64,000 bases of DNA, taken from JBEKTY01 sp049515555 (GTDB taxonomy: Bacteria > Planctomycetota > Planctomycetia > Pirellulales > Thermoguttaceae). Where the stretch lies: the NCBI GenBank assembly GCA_049515555.1, contig JBEKTY010000015.1, positions 1 through 64,000 of the forward strand. Reading direction: 5' to 3'. Shown piece after piece: positions 25,995 through 33,435 of this stretch. A model generated the notes under the pieces. That model made no database searches. It saw only the letters and a program-made list of their open reading frames with translations, and was not told the DNA's origin. The translations under genes were made by a program, and so were the position numbers. How positions within the stretch are numbered: the first letter of the stretch is position 1; each line of letters opens with the position of its first letter.

Positions 25995-27083
25995 TCAAAA
26001 CTGCTGCAAAAACCGCACGTCATTTTTGAAGAACTCGCGGATGTCGGTGACCTGCTGCCGCCGGGCGCAGACCCGCTCGATGCCCAGTCCGAAGGCGAAC
26101 CCGGTGACTTCCTGCGGATCGTAGCCCACGGCCCGAAAGACGTTCGGATCGACCATGCCTGCCCCGCCCATCTCGATCCACCCGCCGTGCCAACTCATGT
26201 CGACCTCGACGCTGGGCTCGGTGAAGGGGAAGAACGACGGCCGGAACCGGATGTGCACGTCGTCCTGGAAGAAACTGCGGGCGAACAGCCGCAACACGCT
26301 CTTCAGGTCGGCCATGGTCACGCCGCGATCGACCAGCAGGCCCTCGATCTGGTGGAACATGGGGTAATGCGTGGCGTCGGCCGTATCAGGGCGATAGACG
26401 CGGCCCAGCGAGATGATCCGCACCGGCGGCGGCGTTCGCTCCATGACCCGGATCTGGACCGTGCTGGTCTGGCTCCGCAACAGGTAGCCCTGCTCGGCGG
26501 CCGATCGTGCGCCGCCCTCGGCCGGGGACTGTCCCAAGTTTCGTCCGGCGAAACTGGGACTGCCCTCTTCAATGGCCGCCGTGGCCAGATAGAAATTCTC
26601 CAGCGGATTGCGCGCCGGGTGCTCGGGCGGGATGTTGAGGGCCTCGAAATTGTGCCACTCGTCCTCAACCTCCGGCCCGTCTACCACGGTGAACCCCAGC
26701 CGGCCCATGATGTCTTTCAGCTCTTCGATCGTCTGGGTGATGGGGTGCAGGTGGCCCAGCCGGGGCCGCAGTCCCGGCACGGTGGGATCGAAGGCGGGGC
26801 CTTCAGCCGGCCGCCCGGCGGAACGGGCGACCCGCCCCAGGGCCTCCTCCAGCGCAAACTCGACCTCACGCTTGACCTCGTTGAAGCGCTTGCCGGCCGC
26901 CGGCCGCTCGGCCCGATCGACTGTGCCCAGGCCCTTCTGGACGGCCTTCAGCCGGCCGCTCTTCAGGCCCAGGAAGCGAACCCGCGCCGCCTCGACCGCG
27001 CTAGGGTCGCCCGCGGCTGCAAAGGCGGCCAGCGCCTCGCGGGCCAGATCGTCCAGTTCGGCCAGGAAATTCGCCAGTGCCAC
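25995..27083 (-). CDS. pheS: phenylalanine-tRNA ligase alpha subunit
   Basis: The catalytic PheRS subunit, 362 residues. Class II motifs are present: motif 1 region GLRPRLGHLHPITQTIEELK, the HPARNPLENFYL segment, motif 2 IISLGRVYRPDTADATHYPM and motif 3 GFAFGLGIERVCARR. Between FYL and LLRSQTSTVQ an insertion of about 30 residues holds the 44-bp palindrome (about 173-187, GSPSFAGRNLGQSP); most relatives have only a few residues there. GTG 27083 is chosen because the upstream frame to 27152 is made of a TTGGTCATT repeat. It follows rplT in the usual rpmI-rplT-pheS-pheT order. Confidence 0.94.
   Translation of the reverse strand: MALANFLAELDDLAREALAAFAAAGDPSAVEAARVRFLGLKSGRLKAVQKGLGTVDRAERPAAGKRFNEVKREVEFALEEALGRVARSAGRPAEGPAFDPTVPGLRPRLGHLHPITQTIEELKDIMGRLGFTVVDGPEVEDEWHNFEALNIPPEHPARNPLENFYLATAAIEEGSPSFAGRNLGQSPAEGGARSAAEQGYLLRSQTSTVQIRVMERTPPPVRIISLGRVYRPDTADATHYPMFHQIEGLLVDRGVTMADLKSVLRLFARSFFQDDVHIRFRPSFFPFTEPSVEVDMSWHGGWIEMGGAGMVDPNVFRAVGYDPQEVTGFAFGLGIERVCARRQQVTDIREFFKNDVRFLQQF
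26524..26567. repeat. 44-bp palindrome, copy 3, in frame within pheS
   Basis: A diverged copy with compensating changes in both inner arms (AAGTTTCG and CGAAACT). It is read in a different frame from the pheT copy and lies in the catalytic domain loop after FYL. Confidence 0.85.
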
Positions 27084-27120
27084 GCGCCGCCTGCGAAATA
27101 GTTGGAAAAGGTTGTTCTCT

Positions 27121-27194
27121 AATGACCAATCCCCCATTTGACCAATGACCAATGCCTTACGCCTTTAGTCATTGGGATTTGGTCATTGGTCATT
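27121..27194. repeat. TGACCAAT / ATTGGTCA inverted repeats
   Basis: Units of AATGACCAAT at 27121-27154 face GGTCATTGGTCATT at 27181-27194. They fill the rplT-pheS gap, and the rplT stop codon (27190-27192) is formed inside the repeat. Confidence 0.75.
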
Positions 27195-27561
27195 CCGCGC
27201 CCGCCGGGACGGCCAGCGCTTCCTTGACCGCGGCCACGACCTGGTCAAAAGCGGCCGGATCGCTGACGGCCAGCTCGGCCAGGATCTTGCGATCCAGGGC
27301 GATATTGGCCTGGCTCAAGCCCCGAATCAGCTCGCTATAGCGGAGCCCGCGCTCGCGCGCCGCTGCGTTGAGGCGGATTATCCACAGCCGGCGGAACTCC
27401 CGCTTCCGGTTGCGGCGATCGCGGTAGGCGTAAACCCCGGCGCGGACCAGCGTCTCCTTGGCCGTGCGGAGCAGCCGGCGCCGCCCGCCGACAAACCCCT
27501 TCACCTTCTTGAACAGCCGCTTCTTGGCCTGGTTTCTGGCCGCACCCTTGACGGTTCTCAT
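27190..27561 (-). CDS. rplT: 50S ribosomal protein L20
   Basis: A 123-residue ribosomal protein that binds 23S rRNA. The N-terminus MRTVKGAARNQAKKRLFKK is slightly altered from the usual MPRVK start, followed by GFVGGRRRLLRTAKETL, YAYRDRRNRKREFRRLWI and NIALDRKILAELAV. ATG 27561. It lies between rpmI and pheS, and a palindrome copy (27581) separates it from rpmI. The stop codon falls in a repeat, so the last residues may differ from the ancestral end. Confidence 0.97.
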   Translation of the reverse strand: MRTVKGAARNQAKKRLFKKVKGFVGGRRRLLRTAKETLVRAGVYAYRDRRNRKREFRRLWIIRLNAAARERGLRYSELIRGLSQANIALDRKILAELAVSDPAAFDQVVAAVKEALAVPAGAE

Positions 27562-27580
27562 AACAGTCCTTACCTGGTAA

Positions 27581-27625
27581 GGGGACAGTCCCATTTTCGT
27601 CGGACGAAAATCGCACGCAGTCCCC
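27581..27625. repeat. 44-bp palindrome, copy 4 (between rpmI and rplT)
   Basis: GGGGACAGTCCCATTTTCGT on the left and CGGACGAAAAT...AGTCCCC on the right; 45 bp with some divergence. It occupies the rpmI-rplT intergenic space just upstream of rplT. Confidence 0.8.
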
Positions 27626-27640
27626 GGCTGATTTCTCCGA

Positions 27641-27844
27641 TCAGTAGCTGTGGCCGTTCAGGGCGATGCGTAACCGCTTCGTTTCGACCCCATCGACCAC
27701 CGCCGTGCCGCGCAAGTTCCGCTTCTGCTTGTGCGTCTTGCGGGTGGCCAGGTGGCTCGTTCCGGCGCGGCGGTGCTTCGCCTTTCCACTGGCCGTTAGG
27801 CGGAATCGCTTCTTCGTCCCCTTATGGGTCTTCATCTTGGGCAT
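27641..27844 (-). CDS. rpmI: 50S ribosomal protein L35
   Basis: A 67-residue basic ribosomal protein (MPKMKTHKGTKKRFRLT..., then HLATRKTHKQKRNLRG). Length and motifs are normal. It is the first gene of the rpmI-rplT-pheS-pheT run; infC, often found just upstream, is not in this window. A conserved sequence block lies about 20-45 bp upstream (27865-27889). Confidence 0.97.
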   Translation of the reverse strand: MPKMKTHKGTKKRFRLTASGKAKHRRAGTSHLATRKTHKQKRNLRGTAVVDGVETKRLRIALNGHSY

Positions 27845-28310
27845 GGCTTATATACTCCGCCCGATTGGAAATGATGCGAACCGTAACAACGCGGAAAGGC
27901 TCGTATCGTTGTTGACCGTCCAAACTGTATCGTCACCTTCCAGGGTGTCGCAAGTAACAAGACCCATTATTATAAGTCACCGCGGGCAGTAGTGAAAAGG
28001 GGGATTCCCCGCAAGCGGTCGAGGAATGCTGTAAGAAGCTGTCTCAGCCCTCTCCCAGAGGGAGAGGGGACCTTGCGATACGCTCTTTTGCCAGGGTTCT
28101 TGCGAGCAGACAGCCGCCGGTGAGCCCATCGTTCAGGTGGTAACGTTACGGCAACGCGCGGCATTTATCCCCGCTGCGGGCCACCTTACAATACAGCCCT
28201 GCCGCCTGCCCCGCGCATACGCGGATCCCGGGCTGAAAGCTGATCGCTGATTGCTGACCGCTTGCAACCGACAACTAATCCGCCAACTGCGTCTATCTCG
28301 GAGGCCACCC
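27845..28310. other. divergent intergenic region rpmI / floA
   Basis: No gene is seen. It holds a conserved motif upstream of rpmI (27865-27889) and a hairpin CCCTCTCCCAGAGGGAGAGG near 28049. The floA ribosome-binding site is at its right end. Confidence 0.55.
27865..27889 (-). promoter_or_regulatory. conserved 25-nt block upstream of rpmI
   Basis: On the minus strand this reads TTGTTACGGTTCGCATCATT followed by TCCAA. The same block, one T shorter, is at 45921-45944, and similarity continues for about 20 nt downstream at both sites. Its role is unknown; a promoter or leader element is possible. Confidence 0.4.
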
Positions 28311-29330
28311 GTGAACTTCATTTCGCCCCTTCTGCTTGCCGCCAACCCCGAGACCCGCTTGCCGTTGATCTTCCTGGGGATCATCGTGGCCATCGTCCTG
28401 GGCGTGCTGGGCTCGATGATCGTCGTCATGTACGGAAAGATGTGGCTCCAGGCCTATGCCTCGCGGGCCAACGTGTCGATCTGGAGCCTGATCGGCATGA
28501 GCCTGCGGCGGGTCGACTCGCGGATCGTGCTCCGCGGCAAAATCATGGCCGTGCAGGCCGGCATCGGCCAGGAGCAGGAGACCGGTGTGACCACCCGGCG
28601 GCTCGAGGCCCATTACCTGGCCGGCGGGGACGTGCTGAAGGTAATCCGCTCGATCATCGCCGCCCATCGGGCCGACATCGACCTGGACTTCGATCGGGCG
28701 GCGGCCATCGACCTGGCCGGCCGCGACGTGGTCGACGCCGTCCAGACGAGCGTCAATCCCAAGGTGATCGATTGCCCCGATCCGAAGCGCTCCAGCCGCG
28801 GCACGCTCAGCGCCATCTCCAAGAACGGCGTGGAGTTGAAGGTCCGGGCCCGCGTTACCGTGCGGACGAATCTCGAGCAGCTCATCGGCGGGGCCACCGA
28901 GGAGACGATCATCGCCCGGGTGGGCGAGGGCATTATTACCGCCATCGGCGGCTCCGACACGCATTTCCAGGTGATGGAGAAGCCCGACAAGATCTCCAAG
29001 GCCGTATTGGAGCGTGGGCTGGACGCCCAGACGGCGTTCGAGATCGTCTCCATCGACATCGCCGACATCGACGTGGGGCAGAACATCGGCGCCCGGCTCC
29101 AGGCCGATCAGGCCGAGGCAGACATGCGTGTGGCCCGGGCAAAGGCCGAGGAACGCCGGGCCCTGGCCCTGGCCCGTGAGCAGGAAATGAAGGCCCAGGT
29201 GGCGCGGAACCGGGCCCAGGTTGTGCTGGCCGAGGCCGAAGTCCCGCTGGCCATGGCCGCCGCATTCCGAAAAGGCAACCTGCTGAGCTCCGGGAAAGGC
29301 CCCGCCCAGCCGCTCGCCGCCGCGAAGTGA
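28311..29330 (+). CDS. floA: flotillin-like protein FloA
   Basis: A 339-residue flotillin-like (UPF0365) protein of membrane microdomains. The N-terminal hydrophobic hairpin is LPLIFLGIIVAIVLGVLGSM (about 18-37), followed by the SPFH/PHB-like domain and a coiled-coil rich in Ala, Glu and Arg (ADQAEADMRVARAKAEER). GTG 28311 has a GGAGG site 6 nt upstream, which settles the start. It stands alone, divergent from rpmI. Confidence 0.94.
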   Translation: MNFISPLLLAANPETRLPLIFLGIIVAIVLGVLGSMIVVMYGKMWLQAYASRANVSIWSLIGMSLRRVDSRIVLRGKIMAVQAGIGQEQETGVTTRRLEAHYLAGGDVLKVIRSIIAAHRADIDLDFDRAAAIDLAGRDVVDAVQTSVNPKVIDCPDPKRSSRGTLSAISKNGVELKVRARVTVRTNLEQLIGGATEETIIARVGEGIITAIGGSDTHFQVMEKPDKISKAVLERGLDAQTAFEIVSIDIADIDVGQNIGARLQADQAEADMRVARAKAEERRALALAREQEMKAQVARNRAQVVLAEAEVPLAMAAAFRKGNLLSSGKGPAQPLAAAK

Positions 29331-29390
29331 CCGCCCGCCCCCAGCCAAGTTCGGGGCGCAGGAAACTTGTGGGGCGGGGCTTCTGCCGCA

Positions 29391-29430
29391 AGTTGTCAGT
29401 TGTCGGTTGCCAGTTGTCAGTTGTCAGTGT
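29391..29430. repeat. TTGTCAG tandem repeat
   Basis: Short units of TTGTCAGTTGTCGGTTGCCAG repeated with variation; 3' of floA. Confidence 0.65.
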
Positions 29431-29516
29431 TCCGATGCTTGCTGAAAACTGGAAACTGACCATCTTGCCAGAGCAACCGCCGTGTCAGTTTGGGCTCGCC
29501 ACGAAATAGGCCAAGA

Positions 29517-29580
29517 AACCGCGGATTAACGCGGATGGACGCGGATGTGCATTTGCGTTCATCAGCGTGTATCCGCGGTT
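29517..29580. repeat. AACCGCGGAT inverted repeat
   Basis: Perfect 10-bp arms at 29517-29526 and 29571-29580, with GCGGAT direct repeats within the left half. It looks like a dispersed repeat of the kind seen elsewhere in the window. Confidence 0.7.
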
Positions 29581-29664
29581 CCACCTCTGGACTGCCGACC
29601 TCTGATCAGGTAAGGGCGACTTCCTCCCGCCCGAACCCCGGGGATACCAGAATTGGCCGGGAGT

Positions 29665-30342
29665 TCAAGGCTGATGCCGCACCCCCGGGAACTTCGCCCG
29701 CAGTTCGCGGCAAGCCAGCAGCATGTTGGGAGACAATTCCGGCAGGCGTTCCACAAGGTAGGTCATGTGTGCCTCCATTGCCTCCTGAAACGGCCGCAGC
29801 TTCTGGACGAAGGCGGAATCCGTGGCAGCCAGAGCGGCATAGAAAACCTGATTGATCTCCGAAGATTCGATCTGAACGACCACTTGCAGGGCCGCGTCCA
29901 CTGAATCAATCTGGTAGATAGCGGCCTCGGTGGCGTCCATTTGCTGTTCGAGCCGAGGCAAGTAGTCGTCCCACGGATTGAAAAGGTGGGCTTTCCACCC
30001 ACCACGAATCGCAGCCCCCCGACAGATTCCCAGCAGATCGGCGTGGTGTTGTTCCTGCTCGACCAAACCCGCAAAGAACGGTCCCAGCAAACCTTCGTCG
30101 GCAAAAGTTCTGGCGAGGGCCTTGAAGATTCGCTTTGCCCGCAGTTCCAAGCCGATGCAGCGTTCCAGAATTGCGGGCACCTTCGAGGCGGTGGCCCCAA
30201 AGCAACCAGAATCCCGGAGCAATGAGAGAAACGGTTTGCTCTGCCAGGGACCGATGGCCCTGAAGAACACACCCCATCCGAAACAGCGGATGGTCGAGAT
30301 CGGATGGGCAAGAACATCCCAGGTTGTGATGACGCCGACCAT
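29665..30342 (-). CDS. ferritin-like helical protein, unknown function
   Basis: A 225-residue, largely helical protein. It carries Glu and His residues spaced as in four-helix diiron proteins (LERCIGLELRAKRIFKALA, then LVEQEQHHADLL, then QIESSEINQVF), so a ferritin/rubrerythrin-like fold is plausible, but the assignment is weak. ATG 30342 has GAGGGG 8 nt upstream; a TTG at 30441 would add 33 residues. It stands alone on the minus strand. Confidence 0.6.
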   Translation of the reverse strand: MVGVITTWDVLAHPISTIRCFGWGVFFRAIGPWQSKPFLSLLRDSGCFGATASKVPAILERCIGLELRAKRIFKALARTFADEGLLGPFFAGLVEQEQHHADLLGICRGAAIRGGWKAHLFNPWDDYLPRLEQQMDATEAAIYQIDSVDAALQVVVQIESSEINQVFYAALAATDSAFVQKLRPFQEAMEAHMTYLVERLPELSPNMLLACRELRAKFPGVRHQP

Positions 30343-30834
30343 TCCGATCCCCTCAAGCCCGAGGACGGCCAGGGCATCCCAAGCCTTCAGCCTATCATTT
30401 GCGGCCGCCCCGTCAAGCAACCCGGATGGGGCATGGCCCAAGATTTCCAGCCCAGCGACAGGTGGTAGAATAGGACGACCACGCCTGTCACGAGCTACCT
30501 AAACGATCAAGGCGGGACAGGAAGGGCTGGTCGAGGAGCTTCATGATATATTGGGCGGCAGTTGACGTAATCCACCGGACTCCTGAACGCACGAGCTAAA
30601 TGACCTTGCATGATCTTGGGAGGGAAAAAGGGGACAGGCACCATTTGCCGGAACGGCCCGGAGGGTGCTTCGCACAAATGGTGCCTGTCCCCTTTTTCCC
30701 AGAATCCCGCAAGGTCGAGTATTCAGAACTCTTGTCACCGAACCGAGGCTTTGCCTCTGTGTTACAGATTGCCTCGCCGATTCTGCGGGTAATAATTGTT
30801 CATTCAGTCAACACCCCAGAACGGAGAATCATAC
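30343..30834. other. intergenic region with long hairpin
   Basis: No gene is seen in these 492 bp apart from a possible N-terminal extension of the ferritin-like gene. The long inverted repeat at 30622-30700 is the only structure. Confidence 0.55.
30622..30700. repeat. 26-bp perfect inverted repeat
   Basis: Arms 30622-30647 and 30675-30700, starting GGGAAAAAGGGGACAGGCAC, are perfect over 26 bp with a 27-bp loop. The right arm contains TTTTT, so a terminator role is possible, but no gene ends here. Confidence 0.8.
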
Positions 30835-31155
30835 ATGGCTAAGAGAACCAGACGAGGCCAGAAACAGTGCCCGAAGTGCCAGGCGTGGATCAAGGGGACC
30901 AGGGCCAAGACCTGCTCCAAATGCGGTCACCAGTTCAAGGGGAAGCAGAAGCGAGCCCCCGCTCCTGAGCCGGCAGTGGTCCCGGTGGAGAAGAAGGCCG
31001 GAGACACCGTCACCATCGGCCAGGTCAAGGCTGTGGTGCAGACGGCCAAGGTTGTTGGCGGGTTTGCTCGTCTCAATGACCTGCTGGGACTGATCCGGGA
31101 AGTCGGCGGGATGAAGAAGTTCAAGGACCTGCTGGAAGCGATGGCGGCAGCGTAA
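30835..31155 (+). CDS. small zinc-ribbon protein, unknown function
   Basis: A 106-residue protein. The basic N-terminus is followed by a zinc ribbon CPKCQAWIKGTRAKTCSKCG (CxxC-x14-CxxC, about 10-29), then a Pro-rich linker and a helical C-terminus (VKAVVQTAKVVGGFARLNDL). ATG 30835 has an ACGGAGAA site. A nucleic-acid-binding role is possible; nothing more can be said. Confidence 0.7.
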   Translation: MAKRTRRGQKQCPKCQAWIKGTRAKTCSKCGHQFKGKQKRAPAPEPAVVPVEKKAGDTVTIGQVKAVVQTAKVVGGFARLNDLLGLIREVGGMKKFKDLLEAMAAA

Positions 31156-31240
31156 GCGGGTAAGACCCCGCTCTGACCTGCCTGCCATCCCGAGAACTCA
31201 CCCGAGCCCTGGTGTCAATGCCGGGGCTTTTTGTTTTGGT

Positions 31241-31609
31241 TCATGGCCCGTGGCCTTCTTCCTGTTGCGAGGTACATCGGACGCACTGTGCCGCATAAGG
31301 GATGGCCTCGAGGCGGGCCTTGGGAATCTTGCCGCCGCAGGTCGCGCACCGGCCATAGCTGCCGTCCTCGATCCGCTTGAGTGCCCCGTCGATCTGGTCG
31401 AAGGCGTCCTTCTCGCTCCCCAGCAGACTCAACGTGAGTTCCTGATCGAAGTTGCCGGTGCCAAGCTCTGCCATGTCGGTGGGCATGCTGGTGGTATTGT
31501 TGTGGTCTTTGTTCAAGGCGTTATCTTCCATCTGCGTCATGTCGCCCTGAAATCTGGCTCGTAAGGCCAAAAGCCTATCCCGATGAAGCGTGAAGTCGGT
31601 TGGTGTCAT
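31241..31609 (-). CDS. DksA/TraR-type zinc-finger protein
   Basis: A 122-residue protein with an N-terminal helical region and a C-terminal zinc finger CATCGGKIPKARLEAIPYAA...CVRC, spaced CxxC-x17-CxxC as in DksA/TraR. DksA-type proteins bind the RNA polymerase secondary channel and adjust transcription with ppGpp. The coiled-coil tip acidic motif of true DksA is not clear, so it may be a short relative. ATG 31609. Confidence 0.85.
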   Translation of the reverse strand: MTPTDFTLHRDRLLALRARFQGDMTQMEDNALNKDHNNTTSMPTDMAELGTGNFDQELTLSLLGSEKDAFDQIDGALKRIEDGSYGRCATCGGKIPKARLEAIPYAAQCVRCTSQQEEGHGP

Positions 31610-31696
31610 TGCGTGGGGCCTTCAGTTCGATAGGTTAGTCGGCGTTCTTGGTGCGGGAGTGGGCGGGCAGGCCGAGCACTACGTGAAAGGGCAAGT

Positions 31697-31993
31697 TCAA
31701 GCCGACGAGCACACTTTGGTCAGCGGCGGGTTACTGTCAATAATCTCGCCCGTGTCCGACACCGTAAGGTAATAGGACGGCCCAATGCGTGGGCCAGCCA
31801 GATTCTTATTCGGCTCAGGCTGCTGCCAGATGTTAACACGGTACTTGCTGCCGTAGTGCCGAGACACCTCCACACGGTCCAGACGAGGCGGCTTGCCGAT
31901 CTTCGCCAACACCTGGGACTTGATTCTTTCCGTGTGGTTCGGCGCCGCCACGGGTTCTTCCTTCTTCGCGGCGGCTTCTTCGACCTTTGCCAT
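31697..31993 (-). CDS. conserved small protein, unknown function
   Basis: A 98-residue protein: a Lys/Glu-rich N-terminus, then a compact segment (RLDRVEVSRHYGSKYRVNIW, PSYYLTVSDTGEIIDSNPPL) that looks like a small beta domain. ATG 31993 has GAGGAA upstream. No family was recognised. Confidence 0.6.
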   Translation of the reverse strand: MAKVEEAAAKKEEPVAAPNHTERIKSQVLAKIGKPPRLDRVEVSRHYGSKYRVNIWQQPEPNKNLAGPRIGPSYYLTVSDTGEIIDSNPPLTKVCSSA

Positions 31994-32075
31994 TATTTCC
32001 TCAGTCAGTAAGAGGGGATGAGATGCTTCACGACATTATATCCGATTCCTGCCCGGTGCGGGTAGTGGGCGCCCT

Positions 32076-32225
32076 TCAGTCTTTCTTGCCGCTGCCGCCG
32101 AGCGAGAACAACTGGGATCGGGTTCGCAGGTACATCACCCCGCCTGCTACGGCCGGTGTCGCGTAGCTCGGTTCACCGAGGGACATGCGGGCGAGGATCT
32201 CGATGTGGCTCGGCGTTAGTCCCAT
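32076..32225 (-). pseudogene. C-terminal fragment of a PQQ-like beta-propeller protein
   Basis: Only about 40 residues resemble the last blade of a PQQ/WD40-like beta-propeller (SYATPAVAGGVMYLRTRSQL followed by FSLGG). No upstream blades are present on either side, so this is a remnant of a larger secreted gene. A possible start ATG at 32225 is probably not functional. Confidence 0.6.
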
Positions 32226-32315
32226 GGATCGCCTGCGGCGCCATATGCCATATTGTCGCACATGGCGGTACCAGTCTACAATTGGGGGCAGGCTTGGCGC
32301 GGAGAGAAACCCACC

Positions 32316-32495
32316 ATGAAGACATGCGGCGAGTGTCGAATGTGCTGCAAGGTCTTTCCCTTACCGATTCTCGGTAAAGCGGAAAATCAGTGGTGCAAGT
32401 TCCTTCGGTTGGGAGCCGTGGACGAGAACTACCGCCCCTTGACCTGGACCGAGGCAGAAGCGACGATTCAGGAAGGGTCAGGTGCTCACAATTGA
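32316..32495 (+). pseudogene. N-terminal fragment of a YkgJ-like cysteine-cluster protein
   Basis: The first 30 residues (CGECRMCCKVFPLPILGK, then NQWCKFL) match the start of a short YkgJ-like protein, but the rest of the cysteine pattern is missing and the frame runs into unrelated sequence to a stop at 32495. It overlaps the convergent SGNH-like gene by 18 bp. Probably a broken gene. An intact YkgJ-type gene is at 7552. Confidence 0.55.
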
Positions 32496-33359
32496 TCCCT
32501 GACGCTGCTTCGCCGCCTGAACGGTCTGCCATGCGATCTCTTGGAGCAGCCGCGCTTTATCGGAAGCAACTCGGACCAGAACCTTGCCCCCCTTCATGAG
32601 TTCGCCGGGCAATCCGACCGGGCTCTTGTCGAGCAGCGTGGCGTAGAACACGCAGGCCGCCAAGTAGGAACCTTGGGGAGCAGGATGACTCTGGTCGGGC
32701 TGGTAGAGCACGAGTTCAGGATCGGCCGCCAAGGCCTTCTTCCAGGCCATACCGACCGGGGCCACCGTGGCCTTCAATTCCCGGGCGATGTCGAAGTACG
32801 CCCCGTCGAGTCCCCCGGCGAGCCCGCTCTTGTGTTGGCCGCACCAGGTCTCGAAGTCGATGCTCTTGGCGGCGCCGCCCATCTGGTACATCGCTCTGGC
32901 ATAGGCGGGTGTATTCGTCGCGTCTGCGCCCGCTTCCATGTCGGGAATGTGCTGTCGTGCCCAGGTCAAGTACAAGACGGTCTTTGCACTCTGCTTCTTG
33001 ATCTCTGCGTCCAGGATTCGGGCATGCGTGTGCATCGACTCCCGATTGAGGATCGGTTGCAGGCTATGCTCTTGAAGGACAACTGCGTTCCACTTCCTGG
33101 CCCGGATCTTGTCGATGGCCTTCTTGTCCTTGACATGTTGCTCAAGAGTGCATCCGCCGACGAGGTGCTGGTCCGCCTCGATTCTCCGGCCCCCAGCGGC
33201 ATCGGCAAGGCCCACCACGAGCGACGGCAGATCGTTCACATAGGTGTAACTGTTGCCGATGAAAAGCACTTTCAGCGGCGGCTCGCCCGCATGGGCCGTT
33301 GCCCAGCCCGGAACGAGAAACAAACAGGCAAGGAAGAACAGCCTGCGACGAAAACTCAT
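32478..33359 (-). CDS. secreted SGNH-like hydrolase (DUF4886-like)
   Basis: A 293-residue protein with a signal peptide (MSFRRRLFFLACLFLVPGWA, cleavage near AHA-GEP). The mature part begins KVLFIGNSYTYVNDLP, an SGNH-type block with the nucleophile Ser in GNS, and ends with the DxxH-type DQSHPAPQGSYLAA. Such enzymes act on esters of polysaccharides or lipids. ATG 33359 is chosen for the signal peptide; the frame extends 16 codons upstream. It lies next to the DUF4091 gene in the same direction, suggesting a joint role in glycan breakdown. Confidence 0.8.
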   Translation of the reverse strand: MSFRRRLFFLACLFLVPGWATAHAGEPPLKVLFIGNSYTYVNDLPSLVVGLADAAGGRRIEADQHLVGGCTLEQHVKDKKAIDKIRARKWNAVVLQEHSLQPILNRESMHTHARILDAEIKKQSAKTVLYLTWARQHIPDMEAGADATNTPAYARAMYQMGGAAKSIDFETWCGQHKSGLAGGLDGAYFDIARELKATVAPVGMAWKKALAADPELVLYQPDQSHPAPQGSYLAACVFYATLLDKSPVGLPGELMKGGKVLVRVASDKARLLQEIAWQTVQAAKQRQGSIVST

Positions 33360-33435
33360 GCGGAAATCCACCCTTCGTCGCATTATTCGGAACCTCCTTG
33401 TATTCATGCCTCTTGCAACCCCTGGCTCGTGTTCC

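Larger units (their letters stand above)
29331..29664. other. intergenic region with simple repeats
   Basis: No gene. It contains TTGTCAGTTGTC-type tandem units (29391-29430) and a CCGCGGAT inverted repeat (29517-29580). Confidence 0.55.

Noticed and set aside
27084..27152. Longer PheS start at 27152
   Set aside because: The extra 23 codons are made of a dispersed TTGGTCATT repeat; the GTG at 27083 begins the normal N-terminal helix.
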